From assembly GCA_016873735.1 (NCBI GenBank), contig VGWD01000001.1, positions 62,001 to 126,000 of the forward strand: a DNA stretch of 64,000 nucleotides, given 5' to 3'. The translations under genes were made by a program, and so were the position numbers. This DNA is from Ignavibacteria bacterium. Its GTDB lineage: Bacteria; Bacteroidota; Ignavibacteria; Kapaibacteriales; UBA961. Under the pieces are notes generated by a model. That model had not been told where the DNA came from. It saw only the letters and a list, made by a program, of their open reading frames with translations, and did no database searches. Positions 36,113 to 45,468 of the stretch are shown here, piece after piece (the stretch's first letter is position 1; every line of letters starts with the position of its first letter).

Positions 36113-36843
36113 TGCATATGAAAAATCATACAATACATAGCAGACTTTTGGTCAAAGTGGCTTCACTCTTCTTGTTGATGCTTATTGGGTGCAAGTCACC
36201 GATTGATCTCGATAAGGATGTGAAGGAAGTACCCATTCAAACAAAGCTTGTTGAGGTATCCGATATTAGTTTTTCCGTCGATGGAGGTGGAAGATCAATG
36301 CGATACATTCCAAATTTACCTCCTGAAGACAGTAGATTTTTATTCAGCACTTTCAAACTCGAAAAGATTCATATCGATACCACAAATAAACAAACACTGA
36401 CTTTGGCAATGAAATATGGTATCATTACTAATGTAGGAGATACATCTCGCTTTGAAGAAGTGTTGCCTGTATCGCTTTATCATGAATTAGATACCATCAA
36501 TATCCCAATTTTTGAAAATCCGCCAGGGCCAAGAGATAAGAAACCGTTCATGATGAAAATATCTAAGTTAAAAACCTATATTTTCACCAAAAAGAAAGAT
36601 GGAATGAATGGATTTCGAATGGTAAGGTCCGAGAGAGAGTTCGACCTCCTTGAAGATTCCAAAGGTGACAATCATGTCGATTCTTATGTCTATGCTATTA
36701 GATCAAGAATGCCACAAGGCAAAACAGGTGTCATTGTATTCATTGAATCAGGTTTTACATTAAACGGTGTTGAGATTGATTCCTATGACAAAAAATTTCG
36801 CTCAAATTCGAGCGGAAGATCCATCTTGAAAATTTCTTTTTGA
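36109..36843 (+). CDS. Hypothetical lipoprotein of the sigma/T9SS operon
   Basis: A 244-residue protein with a type II signal: LFLLMLIGC, with the lipid-modified cysteine at about residue 28. The mature part has alternating strands and polar turns and no domain I recognise. Parts such as FLFSTFKLEKIHIDTTNKQTLTLAMKYGI suggest a beta-sandwich. ATG 36109 overlaps the preceding stop, and in-frame ATGs at 36112 and 36118 are alternatives. Position between the anti-sigma-like gene and the T9SS protein gene suggests a role at the same envelope site. The function is unknown. Confidence 0.65.
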   Translation: MMHMKNHTIHSRLLVKVASLFLLMLIGCKSPIDLDKDVKEVPIQTKLVEVSDISFSVDGGGRSMRYIPNLPPEDSRFLFSTFKLEKIHIDTTNKQTLTLAMKYGIITNVGDTSRFEEVLPVSLYHELDTINIPIFENPPGPRDKKPFMMKISKLKTYIFTKKKDGMNGFRMVRSEREFDLLEDSKGDNHVDSYVYAIRSRMPQGKTGVIVFIESGFTLNGVEIDSYDKKFRSNSSGRSILKISF

Positions 36844-36876
36844 TAATGTATACACTTTCATTTTTAGAGGTCCAAA

Positions 36877-39372
36877 ATGGTCCACATTAACAGATTAACA
36901 AGCCTGCTCGCTTTCATGCTCACATTGCTGCTTGCAGGTACTTCAACCGTCATGGCAAATGCTCCCGGCAAACCAAAAGAACTCAAGGTTATTGCTGAAG
37001 GCGCAGGCATCGCACCGGCAATCGTCAACCTTTCATGGGTAGCCCCTTCAGATGATACAACATTGGAATATGTTGTCTATATGGCATCCATGACTGTAAA
37101 TGTAACAACCGATTACAAAGCAATCATTGAAACATGGAAAACTTCTGCCATTGTGAAAGATGTACCTGCAGGTACGCACAAATTCTATGTTGTGGCTAGA
37201 GCACGTGGTGCACAAAGCGAGCCTTCGGATAAAATTGCAATCACGATTCGTGGTGAAGAACCAAAAACATTTGGAATCATCATTGATCCCCCTATTCATT
37301 ATATCCTCGAAGGCAAAGTTTTTACGTATCAAGTGAAACTCCAATACCCATCAACCTACAAAGGTGGATTTGGGTATAAACTCGAAAAATCACCTGCGGG
37401 CATGACAATTTCTGACAAAGGCGTCATTGAATGGAAGACACCGATTTATGGAAGTCATGAGATAATAGTTTCTGCTTGGATGTTAGAAGCTCCAAAATCT
37501 CAAGCTGTGAAATCCTTCAAGATCGAAGTTGGGTATGAATCCAAAAAATTTGAAATCATATCCAAACCAAAAGAAATCGCATGCCTTAATAAGTTATACG
37601 TATACGAAGCAGTTGCAAGAGTACCTTTTGTTGATGGCGGCACAGTTGTTTGGTCACTCTTCGAACCAATTGATGGTATTTCAATAGATGAAAAATCCGG
37701 TCGCTTTACATGGACTCCTACAAAAGTTGGTTCTCAGCGCGTAAAGATCAAAGCAACATTCATCAAAGGAAATGATACGCTCATAACATATCAGTCATGG
37801 ACAATTGTTGTCAAAGAAAATTGCGATAATATTCCTGCTCCTCCATGTGCAAAATTCGTAGGCATGCTCAAAGATGACAATGGAAATCCAATCTTGACCG
37901 GAAAGGTAAAACTCATCAGACTTGAGAAGGACAATTTGGGTCCATCAGCTTATGAAGCACAAGTCAAGAATGGTCAATGGATGGTAATGGTTCGCGCAGG
38001 TTCATATAAGATTAGATTCGAAGGCGAAGGCTTCATTGCTGAATGGTATGAAAATGTACTTGAAATGGGTGAAGCAAAAGTCATGATTGCAGAATGCGAT
38101 AAAATCATTGAAGTACCTGCAAAAGTTACCGTAAAAGAAAAGCCCGCAATGAAGGTAATCGAAGGAATGGTAAAAGACAGCGAAGGCAATCCTGTACCAA
38201 ATTCCATGGTTTCGTTTATGATCATTGAAGCGAATGGTGGAAACAAAGATGGCGGAATGAGATTCGCTGTAAAAACAAATGCTCAAGGTAATTATCGCAT
38301 TGAAGTTCCTGCGGGAATGACCTATATCGCGATGGCAACTCCAAATGAAGCATTGGCAAAAACACATTCGCATGTCTATTATGATGGCAAGCTCAATGCA
38401 AATGATGCTCTTCGTTTCACCGTAAATGAAGTGATGGTGATTAATTTCACATTAATCAAAAAAGCAGTGTTTAACAATGGCCTTGCAGCTTCATTGAAGG
38501 ATACAAACGGCATTGGCATCAAAGGTCGCATCACATTGCTTCCGGTTCAAAAAGATAAAGAACCTAAAAAAGGAATGGCTATTACGGTTGAAACAGATTC
38601 AAATGGCAATGCTTTGTTCTCAAACATTCAACCTGGTACATATATCATTCAAGGTATTCCTCATACTCGCAATTATGCTCCGGGCTTCTATACAACTACC
38701 GGTTATGCTGCAATGTCTTGGAAAGAAGCTACAAGAGTTGAAATTGGCGAAGTGATGATTACACTCGTTTATGATATTCGTCTTCGCCCCGTACTCGGCA
38801 AGCGTGGAGCTGCTCGCGTTGATGGCATCATCAAAGGTCGTGGAATCATTGCTAAACGAGAATCTTCATTTGCAGAGCAAGAGCTTGGTGGCGCACTCCT
38901 TTATGCTCTTGATGAAAACAATGATATCGCAGACTATGCATTAAGCGATGGTGCAGGTACATACTCTATGTTTGACTTGGGTCAAGGTACATTTTCAATT
39001 ATGGCAGACATGGTTGATTATGAGCCGGCATTTGGCACTGTTTCAACAGATTATGTAAATGCAAGAACCGTAAACAGTTCAATAACCTTGGGCAATAATG
39101 CTTTGTCTGTGGAAGACCCAACAATGGTGCGCGGTGAGAATGTGTATCCGAATCCGGCAAATGCACAGATCACAGTTTCCGGAATCACAATGCAAGGTGT
39201 TGTAACGATGAGAATTTTCTCAAACACGGGAATAATGATTACCGAATTCCCAGTGAATATCAATGGCGATCACATCACATTCCCTGTTAATGACCTTGCA
39301 GTTGGTACATACATGTTCAGCATCAAGCAAAACATTGTAATAATGAATGGTCAATTCTCCATCATTCGTTAA
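36877..39372 (+). CDS. Large secreted multidomain protein with T9SS sorting domain
   Basis: An 831-residue protein. After a signal peptide (residues 1-28) come an FN3-like domain (about 31-125, GKPKELKVIAEGAG...VNLSWVAPSDD), two Ig/cadherin-like domains (130-315), then four carboxypeptidase-regulatory-like beta-sandwiches (about 325-410, 430-530, 540-635, 650-735) with phrases such as GMVKDSEGNPVPNSMVSFM and TDSNGNALFSNIQPGTY. The C-terminal 75 residues are a T9SS sorting domain (VYPNPANAQITV...DLAVGTYMFSIKQ). The layout suits an adhesin or scaffold on the cell surface. No enzymatic motif is visible. It is the last gene of the sigma-factor operon, 33 bases after the lipoprotein gene. Confidence 0.78.
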   Translation: MVHINRLTSLLAFMLTLLLAGTSTVMANAPGKPKELKVIAEGAGIAPAIVNLSWVAPSDDTTLEYVVYMASMTVNVTTDYKAIIETWKTSAIVKDVPAGTHKFYVVARARGAQSEPSDKIAITIRGEEPKTFGIIIDPPIHYILEGKVFTYQVKLQYPSTYKGGFGYKLEKSPAGMTISDKGVIEWKTPIYGSHEIIVSAWMLEAPKSQAVKSFKIEVGYESKKFEIISKPKEIACLNKLYVYEAVARVPFVDGGTVVWSLFEPIDGISIDEKSGRFTWTPTKVGSQRVKIKATFIKGNDTLITYQSWTIVVKENCDNIPAPPCAKFVGMLKDDNGNPILTGKVKLIRLEKDNLGPSAYEAQVKNGQWMVMVRAGSYKIRFEGEGFIAEWYENVLEMGEAKVMIAECDKIIEVPAKVTVKEKPAMKVIEGMVKDSEGNPVPNSMVSFMIIEANGGNKDGGMRFAVKTNAQGNYRIEVPAGMTYIAMATPNEALAKTHSHVYYDGKLNANDALRFTVNEVMVINFTLIKKAVFNNGLAASLKDTNGIGIKGRITLLPVQKDKEPKKGMAITVETDSNGNALFSNIQPGTYIIQGIPHTRNYAPGFYTTTGYAAMSWKEATRVEIGEVMITLVYDIRLRPVLGKRGAARVDGIIKGRGIIAKRESSFAEQELGGALLYALDENNDIADYALSDGAGTYSMFDLGQGTFSIMADMVDYEPAFGTVSTDYVNARTVNSSITLGNNALSVEDPTMVRGENVYPNPANAQITVSGITMQGVVTMRIFSNTGIMITEFPVNINGDHITFPVNDLAVGTYMFSIKQNIVIMNGQFSIIR

Positions 39373-39390
39373 CGTAATTACAACTAAAAA

Positions 39391-39427
39391 ATCCTCGCTC
39401 TCTTCATTGAGTGCGAGGATTTTTTTT
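39391..39427. terminator. Bidirectional intrinsic terminator between the T9SS protein gene and gcvT
   Basis: ATCCTCGC (39391-39398) pairs with GCGAGGAT (39413-39420), and an inner CTC/GAG extends the stem. T runs flank it on both strands (seven T after 39420 on the plus strand; the A run before 39391 on the other), so it can stop both convergent genes. Confidence 0.85.
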
Positions 39428-39442
39428 ATTCATCAAGAAATG

Positions 39443-40528
39443 TTAGACGAAAGGCAATGTTACAATTTCAGCATCGAATTCTTTACCTCGTGCAGAAATT
39501 TGAATGATTGTGCCCGGTTCAGCAAGCGGAATCGGTACATAGCCAAGACCAATCCCCAAATTCAGCATAGGAGAAATATTGCCACTTGTCACTTCGCCAA
39601 TGGGCTTTCCACCACTATGTATCGGATAATGTTGACGTGCAATGAATTTATCAGCCGTCACTTTGAATGCTATGAGTTTTCTTGTTGGACCCTGTTCTTT
39701 CACTTTTGCGATAGCATCGGAACCATTAAATGCACCCTTTGCCAATTTTGTTATCCAGCCAAGCCCTGCCTCCAATGGATTGGTATCCTTGTTGATATCA
39801 TTTCCGTAAAGACAATATCCTTTTTCCAAACGAAGTGTATCACGCGCTCCCAATCCGATGGGTTGTATACCATGTGCATTTCCGGCTTCAAATAATGAAT
39901 TCCAGACATGCGCACATACGGACTCATCACCACGGAAATACAACTCAAAACCAATCTCACCGGTATATCCGGTTCTGGAAAGAATCATGTTGACCCCGGC
40001 TAGAACTCCATCCGAAAAACCATAATATGGTATATCAGCCAAATTGGTTTCTGTCAAGATCTGCAGGGTTTCCAAAGATTTAGGACCCTGCACCGCAAGA
40101 AGATTGATTTCATCGCTCACGTCCAGTAAATTCATGTCCATACCTTTTGCTTGCTCATGCATCCATGCAATGTCTTTTTCGGCGCAAGCACCATTGATGA
40201 CAAGCATATAATGATCTCCACGATGATAAACCAACATATCATCGATGATGCCACCATCAGGATAGCACATAGCCGAGTATTGAGCTTTATTTGGAATCAG
40301 TTTTGACGCATCATTGATTGATATTTTCTGAACAAAATCCAAAGCTTTCGGACCACGCACTTCAACTTCACCCATATGCGAAACATCAAATACGCCCACT
40401 TCCTTACGGACAGACATATGTTCTGTAATAATTCCCGCAGGATATTGAATAGGCATTTCAAATCCTGCGAATGTGACAATCTTTGCACCTAAACGCTGAT
40501 GTATTGAATGAAATCGTGTTGTTTTCAT
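39443..40528 (-). CDS. gcvT: Aminomethyltransferase (glycine cleavage system T protein)
   Basis: A 361-residue folate enzyme that moves the aminomethyl group from H protein to tetrahydrofolate, releasing ammonia. Family traits are the N-terminal VTFAGFEMPIQYPAG, VFDVSHMGEVEVRG, the QYSAMCYPDGGIIDDMLVY segment that binds folate, LSRTGYTGEIGFELYF and the C-terminal KGAFNGSDAIAK with SGGKPIGEVTSGNISP. I use ATG 40528 (MKTTRF) with AGGAAT upstream; a TTG at 40546 would overlap the upstream gene's stop. gcvH and gcvP are not in the window. Confidence 0.95.
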   Translation of the reverse strand: MKTTRFHSIHQRLGAKIVTFAGFEMPIQYPAGIITEHMSVRKEVGVFDVSHMGEVEVRGPKALDFVQKISINDASKLIPNKAQYSAMCYPDGGIIDDMLVYHRGDHYMLVINGACAEKDIAWMHEQAKGMDMNLLDVSDEINLLAVQGPKSLETLQILTETNLADIPYYGFSDGVLAGVNMILSRTGYTGEIGFELYFRGDESVCAHVWNSLFEAGNAHGIQPIGLGARDTLRLEKGYCLYGNDINKDTNPLEAGLGWITKLAKGAFNGSDAIAKVKEQGPTRKLIAFKVTADKFIARQHYPIHSGGKPIGEVTSGNISPMLNLGIGLGYVPIPLAEPGTIIQISARGKEFDAEIVTLPFV

Positions 40529-40546
40529 GGTATTCCTATCCTTCAA

Positions 40547-41737
40547 TCATGCATTCAGGGCTTTCTCAAGCCTTTGTTCTAATTCTTCAAATTTTTCCGC
40601 CATTTCCATGCGTTCTGCCTTCAATGCGGCATTCTCCTTTTTCAATGTTGTGAAGCCTGCTTCATCAAACAAATCGCCTTTAGCGGAGCGTAGTGCATCA
40701 ATCACATCATCTTTCTCATGTTGTATCGCAAGCATTTCTTCAATACGCGATTGCAGATCACTTTTTTCCTGACGCAATTTTTCAATGGATGATTCAAGTG
40801 AAGATTTTCTGTCAGATGCTTCAGGATTCAAGTCTCGAAAAGTAATGATCTGATCCTTTAATTCACGATTCATCTCTTTTTGATCATCAAGCAAATCTTC
40901 TGTTTCCTTCAAGCGTTGAGTGAGCGAGTCCAAATCTGATTGCTTCAAATCCAATTGTAATTGTAATTCTTTGATTTCAGCTTTCAATTCACTTGGTCCA
41001 CCATTTGATGAAAGCATATTGCCGGACTTTTCAAGTTGTTTAAGTGAACGGATAAGATCTTTATTTTCTGCTTTCAATTCATCGATCTCTTTATGCAAAA
41101 GATCGACATTGCCATCAGAAACTGATGATTTCTTCTTTTGTTTTTTTGATTCTCCACGGTATGACTGCAATTCTTCAAGGCGGTCTTCAGCATCAATTCG
41201 CAATCCACGAATATATTTCAAGATTGCTTGTGCAATACCAAGCAGTTCATCATCGGTTTGAGGAAATTCAACAATGTCGAGTGTTTCTTTCATCAAGGTT
41301 GAGAGAGCGGATCGCATCGAAATATCCATTGAGTCTTTCTCAGACACTGATCGTTCCAAAATCTCAATCTGACCTTGACGAAGTGCCAATTCCTCATCAT
41401 ACCTGGAGGATTGTCTTTTCAGCGCTTGCATTTCCGTTTGAAGCGCATCATATGACTGTAGCAAACCTGCACTCTGTTGAAGGCTTCGCTCCAAAGCTTT
41501 TACTCTGTCAGTAAGCACTTTTTGTTCATGTAACAATTTCCCTTTTTCTTTTTCTTTGATCGAGCGGATTTTATGCGTGCTCGACATCTGCTGATCAAGC
41601 TCTGCATATGCGGTTTTTACGGCAGTATAAGCATTTGCATGTCTACGGATCTCTCTCCATAACATGTCCAATGCTCTTTGCAAGTCCGGTGAAGCTCCAG
41701 TGGGTATACTATTCGGCATAATTGATTTTTTTCTCAT
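40547..41737 (-). CDS. Coiled-coil protein of unknown function
   Basis: A 396-residue protein that is almost entirely charged heptad-like coiled coil (about residues 45-390, for example DLIRSLKQLEKSG and DLKQSDLDSLTQRLKETEDLL). No globular domain, signal peptide or membrane segment is seen. A more globular N-terminus (PDLQRALDMLWREIRRHANAYTAV) may form a short helical head. It ends at gcvT and is preceded by GGAGGAAC eight bases upstream of the ATG. The family is unknown to me; a structural or DNA/membrane scaffold role would be guesswork. Confidence 0.6.
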   Translation of the reverse strand: MRKKSIMPNSIPTGASPDLQRALDMLWREIRRHANAYTAVKTAYAELDQQMSSTHKIRSIKEKEKGKLLHEQKVLTDRVKALERSLQQSAGLLQSYDALQTEMQALKRQSSRYDEELALRQGQIEILERSVSEKDSMDISMRSALSTLMKETLDIVEFPQTDDELLGIAQAILKYIRGLRIDAEDRLEELQSYRGESKKQKKKSSVSDGNVDLLHKEIDELKAENKDLIRSLKQLEKSGNMLSSNGGPSELKAEIKELQLQLDLKQSDLDSLTQRLKETEDLLDDQKEMNRELKDQIITFRDLNPEASDRKSSLESSIEKLRQEKSDLQSRIEEMLAIQHEKDDVIDALRSAKGDLFDEAGFTTLKKENAALKAERMEMAEKFEELEQRLEKALNA

Positions 41738-41790
41738 TGTTCCTCCATCATGGCTGCCTACGAAGATACGGATTAGATAGGATTTCTCGA

Positions 41791-41868
41791 TGTGGAAAAG
41801 TTCAATCTGCTATGGATAGAAATATCAAAATTCCCCAATTATGCAGGATTAAGAAAAAGTTATCCACA
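41791..41868. promoter_or_regulatory. Two DnaA-box-like sites upstream of groES
   Basis: TGTGGAAAA (41791-41799, complement TTTTCCACA) and TTATCCACA (41860-41868) match TTWTNCACA in the 253-base gap between the coiled-coil gene and groES. The rest of the gap holds the CIRCE element and the groES leader; I see no other feature. Confidence 0.4.
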
Positions 41869-41910
41869 TTCTGACAATAATTTACCCGAACCCTTCGTCA
41901 AAGCTCGCTA

Positions 41911-41937
41911 TTAGCACTCATCGAATTAGAGTGCTAA
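41911..41937 (+). promoter_or_regulatory. CIRCE element (HrcA operator) before groES
   Basis: Perfect inverted repeat: TTAGCACTC (41911-41919), nine spacer bases, GAGTGCTAA (41929-41937). This is the classical CIRCE sequence with all 18 arm bases matching. HrcA binding here represses groESL until heat or unfolded protein titrates GroEL. hrcA itself is not in the window. Confidence 0.95.
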
Positions 41938-41990
41938 TACCATATATTGTCCATTATTCAATTCAATTTTCTAATCTTTTGGAGGTTCAG

Positions 41991-42281
41991 ATGAACTTGA
42001 CCCCTTTGCACGATAGAGTGCTCGTGCGCCCGTCAAAACCTGAGGAAGTAACAGCCGGTGGAATCATCATACCTGATACGGCGAAAGAAAAGCCCATGCA
42101 GGGTGAAGTGATTGCTGCAGGCCCGGGTAAAGTTAATGATGATGGTAAAGTTTCAGCTTTACAAGTAAAAGTTGGTGACTCTGTGTTATACGGAAAATAT
42201 TCCGGAACAGAAGTTTCCGTCAATGGAGAAGATCTCCTCATCATGCGTGAATCAGACATTTTCGCTGTATTGACAAAGTGA
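41991..42281 (+). CDS. groES: Co-chaperonin GroES
   Basis: A 96-residue ring-forming cap of the GroEL chaperonin. The sequence has the family opening [14 protein letters not shown], the mobile loop [20 protein letters not shown] that binds GroEL, and the roof segment [27 protein letters not shown] 41991 is preceded by a strong GGAGG seven bases upstream; an upstream frame extension would run through CIRCE. It lies 54 bases after CIRCE and is followed by groEL 38 bases later, an operon under HrcA control. Confidence 0.97.
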   Translation: MNLTPLHDRVLVRPSKPEEVTAGGIIIPDTAKEKPMQGEVIAAGPGKVNDDGKVSALQVKVGDSVLYGKYSGTEVSVNGEDLLIMRESDIFAVLTK

Positions 42282-42319
42282 TCATTTCAATTTGAATTCA
42301 ATTTAAGAGGTACATTATA

Positions 42320-43945
42320 ATGGCATCGAAAATCATAACATTTGATGTTGAAGCGCGTTCAGCGCTTAAGCGTGGCGTAGATCAACTTGCCAATGCTGTA
42401 AAAGTAACGCTCGGACCAAAAGGCCGAAACGTGATCATCGACAAAAAATTTGGTTCACCAACAGTGACAAAAGACGGTGTGACTGTTGCCAAGGAAATCG
42501 AATTGGAAGATCCGATTGAAAATCTTGGAGCTCAGATGGTCAAAGAAGTTGCATCCAAAACAAGTGATGCTGCCGGTGACGGTACAACAACCGCGACAGT
42601 TCTGGCACAAGCCATTGTTCGTGAAGGATTGAAGAATGTCACTGCTGGTGCTAATCCGATGGACCTCAAACGAGGGATCGACTTGGCAGTGAGAACTCTT
42701 ACTGCAGAACTCAAGAGCATGAGCCGTGAAGTGACAGGTAAAACTGAAATCGCTCAAGTAGGTACAATCTCTGCTAACAATGATGAAACAATTGGAACCT
42801 TGATTGCAGATGCGATGGAAAAAGTTGGCAAAGATGGTGTTATCACAGTTGAGGAAGCAAAAGGAACAGAAACATCCATGGATGTTGTGGAAGGTATGCA
42901 GTTTGATCGTGGATATCTTTCTCCTTATTTCGTGACTGATGCAGACACCATGGAAGCAGCACTTGAGAATCCATTCATTCTCATCCATGATAAAAAAATC
43001 AGCGCCATCAAAGATCTTCTTCCAATTCTAGAGAAAACAGCTCAATCAGGTCGCGGACTCATCATCATTGCAGAAGACATTGAAGGTGAAGCACTTGCAA
43101 CATTGGTTGTGAATAAGCTTCGTGGCACATTGCGTGTTGCAGCAGTGAAAGCACCCGGTTTTGGAGATCGTCGCAAAGCCATGCTTGAAGACATAGCAAT
43201 TCTTACCGGTGGAACAGTCATCAGTGAAGAAAAAGGATATAAGCTCGACACGGCAACAATTGAGTATCTCGGTACTGCCAAAAAAGTCACGATTGACAAG
43301 GACAATACGACAATCGTAGAGGGCGCTGGTTCATCTGAAAATATCAAAACACGTATCAATGAAATCAAATCGCAGATCGAAAAAACATCAAGTGATTATG
43401 ATCGTGAGAAGTTACAAGAGCGTCTTGCAAAGCTTTCCGGTGGTGTTGCTGTATTGAAAATCGGTGCTTCAACCGAAGTTGAGATGAAAGAGAAGAAAGC
43501 ACGCGTTGAAGATGCGCTGCATGCAACACGTGCTGCAGTCGAAGAAGGAATTGTTCCTGGTGGTGGAGTTGCCTATTTGCGAGCAGTCAAAGTTCTTGAT
43601 GGTTTGCGTGGCGACAATCATGATCAGGATACCGGCATAGCAATCATTCGTCGCGCTGTTGAAGAACCAATTCGCCAAATCGTGACGAATGCAGGTTTGG
43701 AAGCCTCCGTGATTGCAAATCGCATCAAAGAGGGTACCGGCTCCGACGGGTTCAATGCTCGTACCGAACAATATGAAGATTTGATTAAGGCCGGTGTTAT
43801 CGATCCAACGAAGGTTTCACGTGTTGCACTTGAAAATGCTGCATCTGTTTCCAGCTTGCTTCTCACAACTGAAGCTACTATAGTTGAAAAGCCCGAACCG
43901 GAAAAACCAATGCCTGCAATGCCTCATGGCGGCATGGATTATTGA
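42320..43945 (+). CDS. groEL: Chaperonin GroEL
   Basis: A 541-residue ATPase whose double seven-mer ring folds proteins with GroES. Marks: [18 protein letters not shown], the ATP loop [35 protein letters not shown], and a C-terminal [11 protein letters not shown] tail of the GGM kind. Typical length. AAGAGG lies about ten bases upstream of the ATG. A strong terminator closes the unit. Regulation by CIRCE is expected from the preceding operator. Confidence 0.98.
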   Translation: MASKIITFDVEARSALKRGVDQLANAVKVTLGPKGRNVIIDKKFGSPTVTKDGVTVAKEIELEDPIENLGAQMVKEVASKTSDAAGDGTTTATVLAQAIVREGLKNVTAGANPMDLKRGIDLAVRTLTAELKSMSREVTGKTEIAQVGTISANNDETIGTLIADAMEKVGKDGVITVEEAKGTETSMDVVEGMQFDRGYLSPYFVTDADTMEAALENPFILIHDKKISAIKDLLPILEKTAQSGRGLIIIAEDIEGEALATLVVNKLRGTLRVAAVKAPGFGDRRKAMLEDIAILTGGTVISEEKGYKLDTATIEYLGTAKKVTIDKDNTTIVEGAGSSENIKTRINEIKSQIEKTSSDYDREKLQERLAKLSGGVAVLKIGASTEVEMKEKKARVEDALHATRAAVEEGIVPGGGVAYLRAVKVLDGLRGDNHDQDTGIAIIRRAVEEPIRQIVTNAGLEASVIANRIKEGTGSDGFNARTEQYEDLIKAGVIDPTKVSRVALENAASVSSLLLTTEATIVEKPEPEKPMPAMPHGGMDY

Positions 43946-43992
43946 TGAACATGTGAGATTTCCTTCGGGGAATTTCCATCCCGCACAAAGAA

Positions 43993-44021
43993 ATGGCTCT
44001 CAATCGAGAGCCATTTTTTTA
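43993..44021 (+). terminator. Intrinsic terminator after groEL
   Basis: ATGGCTCTC (43993-44001) pairs with GAGAGCCAT (44006-44014) with loop AATC; seven T follow. It overlaps the 3' end of the convergent dapA. Confidence 0.88.
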
Positions 44022-44909
44022 TACTAATCCTGCTTTCTGCAATGCCACATGCAATCGCTCTTTGTTCTCGGGTAATAATGGTTGCATTGGAAGACGATAC
44101 GCTTCTTGGCATATGCCCATCATCGATAGAATTCCCTTTACCGGAATCGGATTTGTTTCAATAAAATTCAATTTCATCAATTCAAACAATGCATAATGAG
44201 CAGTCCGAGCTTCCTCCCATCTTCCTTCCAATGCGGCCTTGATGCAATTGCCAAATTGTTTTGGAACATAGTTAGACAATACTGAAACAACACCATGTCC
44301 GCCAGAAGCAATGATTGGCAGTGCAAGAGAATCATCACCTGCGAGAACCGAGAAATGTGCAGGTCTATGTCTGATGATTTCCATGATCTGTTCCAAATCT
44401 GCAGAGGCCTCTTTTGTTGCAATGATATGATCATGACTTTCAGCCAATGCCAATTGCGTTTCAGCATGCATGTTTGATGCAGTTCTTCCCGGCACATTGT
44501 ACAATATCTGCGGAATATCACATGCATCGGCAATGGCGGTAAAGTGAGCAATCATGCCACGTTGAGTCGGCTTATTATAAAATGGCGAAACCAATAAGAC
44601 ACCATCTGCTCCCAGTTCCTTGGCTTTTTTGGTCAAGGATATGGCTGCATCAGTATCATTCGAACCCGTTCCCGCTATAACCGGAATTCTACCGGCAGCA
44701 TATTCCACGGTTGTCTGAATGACTGAGCATTTTTCATCAATGGTCATTGTAGCGCTTTCGCCGGTTGATCCACAAGGAACAATTGCATCAATGCCTCCTT
44801 CAATTTGCAAGTCGATTAGTTTTTTTAGCGATGCACTATCAATGGAACCATCATGATTCATCGGTGTGACAAGAGCTGTGATTGTTCCGTGAACAGGAAG
44901 TTTTAACAT
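44019..44909 (-). CDS. dapA: 4-hydroxy-tetrahydrodipicolinate synthase
   Basis: A 296-residue (beta/alpha)8 enzyme that condenses pyruvate with aspartate semialdehyde in lysine and diaminopimelate synthesis. Visible: GTITALVTPM near the start, CGSTGES (46-52) with Thr49, ILYNVPGRT with Tyr137, and the Schiff-base Lys166 in IIATKEASADL. It is close to the usual length and well conserved. Start ATG 44909 (MLKLPVH); the ORF upstream runs through the preceding gene. The upstream gene ends 11 bases before it, so it may be the last member of the MBL-peptidase-OMP group. Diaminopimelate use implies a standard peptidoglycan. Confidence 0.95.
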   Translation of the reverse strand: MLKLPVHGTITALVTPMNHDGSIDSASLKKLIDLQIEGGIDAIVPCGSTGESATMTIDEKCSVIQTTVEYAAGRIPVIAGTGSNDTDAAISLTKKAKELGADGVLLVSPFYNKPTQRGMIAHFTAIADACDIPQILYNVPGRTASNMHAETQLALAESHDHIIATKEASADLEQIMEIIRHRPAHFSVLAGDDSLALPIIASGGHGVVSVLSNYVPKQFGNCIKAALEGRWEEARTAHYALFELMKLNFIETNPIPVKGILSMMGICQEAYRLPMQPLLPENKERLHVALQKAGLV

Positions 44910-44919
44910 GGGATATATC

Positions 44920-45468
44920 TCATAAATAAAAGACTGTTGATAAGCCTGTACTTGGAAGTATTGGAAAATCGAAATCAAAATTAAACCAGGAATTGGATGG
45001 TTTTTTCTGAATCTCTTGATGAGATAATTCAAACATCAATCCCCCATCCAATTGTAAAGCTATTGTTTTTGACAATGCAAATTCATGTCCTAAACGCTTG
45101 AGCCCATACGTATAATCATTGATTTCAAATTCACCATCTTCATGCAAAGCTGAAATACCAATTTTTCCATACCATGGTGTTTGCCCATAGTCATTTCTTG
45201 TTAAGAATATGCGAAACAAACAATCAGCGCTCAAAGTAAGCAGAGAACCATTTGAAGGTGCTGATCCAACATTCACGCCGAGTTCCAAGTGATTGATTCT
45301 ATATCTGGCTCCCACATGCAATAACTCAGGCAGAGAACAACCGATCAAACCTCGTACCTTGGGAACTTCCACTACTTGAGACTTATCTTCCGCATGGAGA
45401 ATTTGAGGCACCAAAGAAAAAAACAATAGGAAGATATTCATCAAAAATGGTTTGATGTCAATCACCAT
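44920..45468 (-). CDS. Hypothetical exported protein, probably outer-membrane barrel
   Basis: A protein of about 182 residues. After a signal-like N-terminus (MNIFLLFFSLVPQILHA, cleaved after HA) it has alternating beta strands and aromatic ends, such as RYRINHLELGVNVG, SLLTLSADCLFRIFLTR and KIGISALHEDGEFEIND, and finishes in LSTVFYL with a terminal aromatic strand, as in small outer-membrane barrels. The start is uncertain: ATG 45468 overlaps the preceding gene stop, ATG 45441 is also possible. No homolog recognised. It is coupled to the peptidase gene by overlap. Confidence 0.6.
   Translation of the reverse strand: MVIDIKPFLMNIFLLFFSLVPQILHAEDKSQVVEVPKVRGLIGCSLPELLHVGARYRINHLELGVNVGSAPSNGSLLTLSADCLFRIFLTRNDYGQTPWYGKIGISALHEDGEFEINDYTYGLKRLGHEFALSKTIALQLDGGLMFELSHQEIQKKPSNSWFNFDFDFPILPSTGLSTVFYL

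Noticed and set aside
39347-39895. Open frame of 182 residues on the plus strand opposite gcvT
   Set aside because: It overlaps a strong gcvT coding frame and a terminator, and the peptide has no family features; it is a shadow frame.
43946-43992. Possible second small hairpin after groEL (GATTTCC region)
   Set aside because: Pairing is imperfect and no T run follows; the clear terminator is at 43993-44021.
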